A stretch of 64,000 nt of DNA from Bacteroidota bacterium. GTDB lineage: Bacteria; Bacteroidota; Ignavibacteria; Kryptoniales; JAKASW01. The translations under genes and the position numbers were made by a program. The DNA lies in NCBI GenBank assembly GCA_021789975.1, contig JAJYIT010000017.1, positions 1 to 64,000 on the forward strand. Direction: 5' to 3'. Positions 63,524-64,000 of this stretch are shown in pieces. The number at the start of each line of letters is the position of its first letter. Position 1 is the first letter of the stretch. The notes under the pieces are model-generated. The model worked only from the letters and a program-made list of their open reading frames with translations, was not told the origin of the DNA and made no database searches.

Positions 63524-64000
63524 ATGGCCCGTCTGGAAACGTGCAGACGGCTCCCGCTCGCCGCTCTTCTCATTCTCCTCTTTTTTGGTCATCCGCTTTT
63601 CGCGGTACAGCCTGCCGTTACAACGTCGAGCGCAGACTCGACCGAATCCTTCATCCTGTCCAGAATAATTCTTGCCGGCAACAAGATCACTAATTCCCAA
63701 ATTATCCTGAGGGAACTCCCGTTCAATGTGGGGGACACTGTCGATTCGAAACAAGTAACGTATGCCAGAGAAAGGATTTATAGTACGGGACTGTTTGCAA
63801 AAGTGACGACAAGCGTTAAGCAGGCGGCCGGCGGTCAAGGAGACCTCTATATAGATGTTGAAGAGAGATGGTACATTTGGCCATATCCCGTTTTTGGTTT
63901 CTGGGACAGGGATATAAAGAAACTCTACCTCGGCGCCGGTATCATAGATTTGAATTTAAGTGGGCTCGACGATCCATTATGGGCATCCTTTGCACTGGGT
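63524..64000 (+). CDS. POTRA/BamA-like outer-membrane protein (partial, right edge)
   Basis: The gene runs off the right edge. The 159 residues seen hold a signal peptide (hydrophobic LPLAALLILLFFG, likely cleavage near LFAVQ) and one POTRA repeat (about 45-115: ILAGNKITNSQIILRELPFNVGD, AREPI-type turn AKVTTSVKQ). The end is typical of Omp85 proteins before the barrel (IDVEERWYIWPYPVFGFWDRD). It probably continues into an outer-membrane barrel of the BamA/TamA type. It starts 2 bases after the hybrid kinase gene. Confidence 0.8.
   Translation, partial: MARLETCRRLPLAALLILLFFGHPLFAVQPAVTTSSADSTESFILSRIILAGNKITNSQIILRELPFNVGDTVDSKQVTYARERIYSTGLFAKVTTSVKQAAGGQGDLYIDVEERWYIWPYPVFGFWDRDIKKLYLGAGIIDLNLSGLDDPLWASFALG

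Overview
The window looks like chromosome from a Gram-negative, moderately GC, Bacteroidetes/Chlorobi-group bacterium, most like Ignavibacteriota or Kryptoniota. Four secreted proteins end in a type IX secretion (Por) sorting domain with the NYPNPFNP-type motif. Lipoproteins with Ig-like or carboxypeptidase-regulatory folds are frequent. There is a two-subunit 2-oxoglutarate:ferredoxin oxidoreductase, a protein disulfide oxidoreductase with two thioredoxin folds, and an outer-membrane Omp85-type protein at the right edge. No rRNA, intact insertion sequence, prophage or CRISPR array was seen. The lineage is inferred from these families, not from a marker-gene search.

Layout. 1-4.4 kb: ferredoxin with a clear terminator, the tail of a decayed MBL-fold gene, Rieske protein, QueG, HAD phosphatase, thioredoxin reductase. 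4.7-8.3 kb: two unassigned secreted/lipoproteins and a C45-like Ntn hydrolase. 8.6-15 kb: a tight five-gene signalling operon (lipoprotein, GAF sigma-54 activator, PEGA-domain Ser/Thr kinase, Kelch T9SS protein, TPR membrane protein), followed by a 787-residue T9SS protein with a possible sigma-54 promoter. 17.7 kb: tRNA-Gln. 18.2-22.2 kb: a housekeeping run of prs, L25, pth, S6, ssb, S18 and L9. 22.8-29.2 kb: ccdA, korAB, an NrnA-type phosphoesterase and leucyl aminopeptidase.

29.6-33.6 kb is a compact nine-gene thiol/sulfur redox cassette (thioredoxin, PDO, methyltransferase, DUF6132, membrane thioredoxin, DUF302, TlpA, DsrE, OsmC). 33.7-37.9 kb, minus strand: surE and a 1028-residue multi-PAS hybrid histidine kinase. 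38.6-50.6 kb: an unassigned outer-membrane-type protein, a UbiA prenyltransferase, a CBM48-like/esterase T9SS protein, an APC permease, a secreted PIG-L deacetylase, a GT9-TPR protein, and a GH31 glycosidase split by an in-frame TAA. 50.8-56.1 kb: tsaD, trpA, an AroQ chorismate mutase fused to the MltG murein transglycosylase, an unassigned membrane protein and ubiX. 56-64 kb: degenerate repeats, an Ig-like lipoprotein, DUF3108, CoA-binding and GNAT proteins, DUF6483, queF with a queuosine-precursor transporter, secG, a response regulator/histidine kinase, and the start of a POTRA/BamA-like gene.

The most unusual observation is the chorismate mutase-MltG fusion. The catalytic residues of both halves appear present, and a transmembrane helix between them would keep the mutase in the cytoplasm and the transglycosylase in the periplasm. 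Other points of interest are the thiol/sulfur redox cassette, the sigma-54 activator/kinase operon, an rpsF gene with no AUG, GUG or UUG start, the nonsense-interrupted GH31 gene, and three decayed gene or tRNA remnants in intergenic space.
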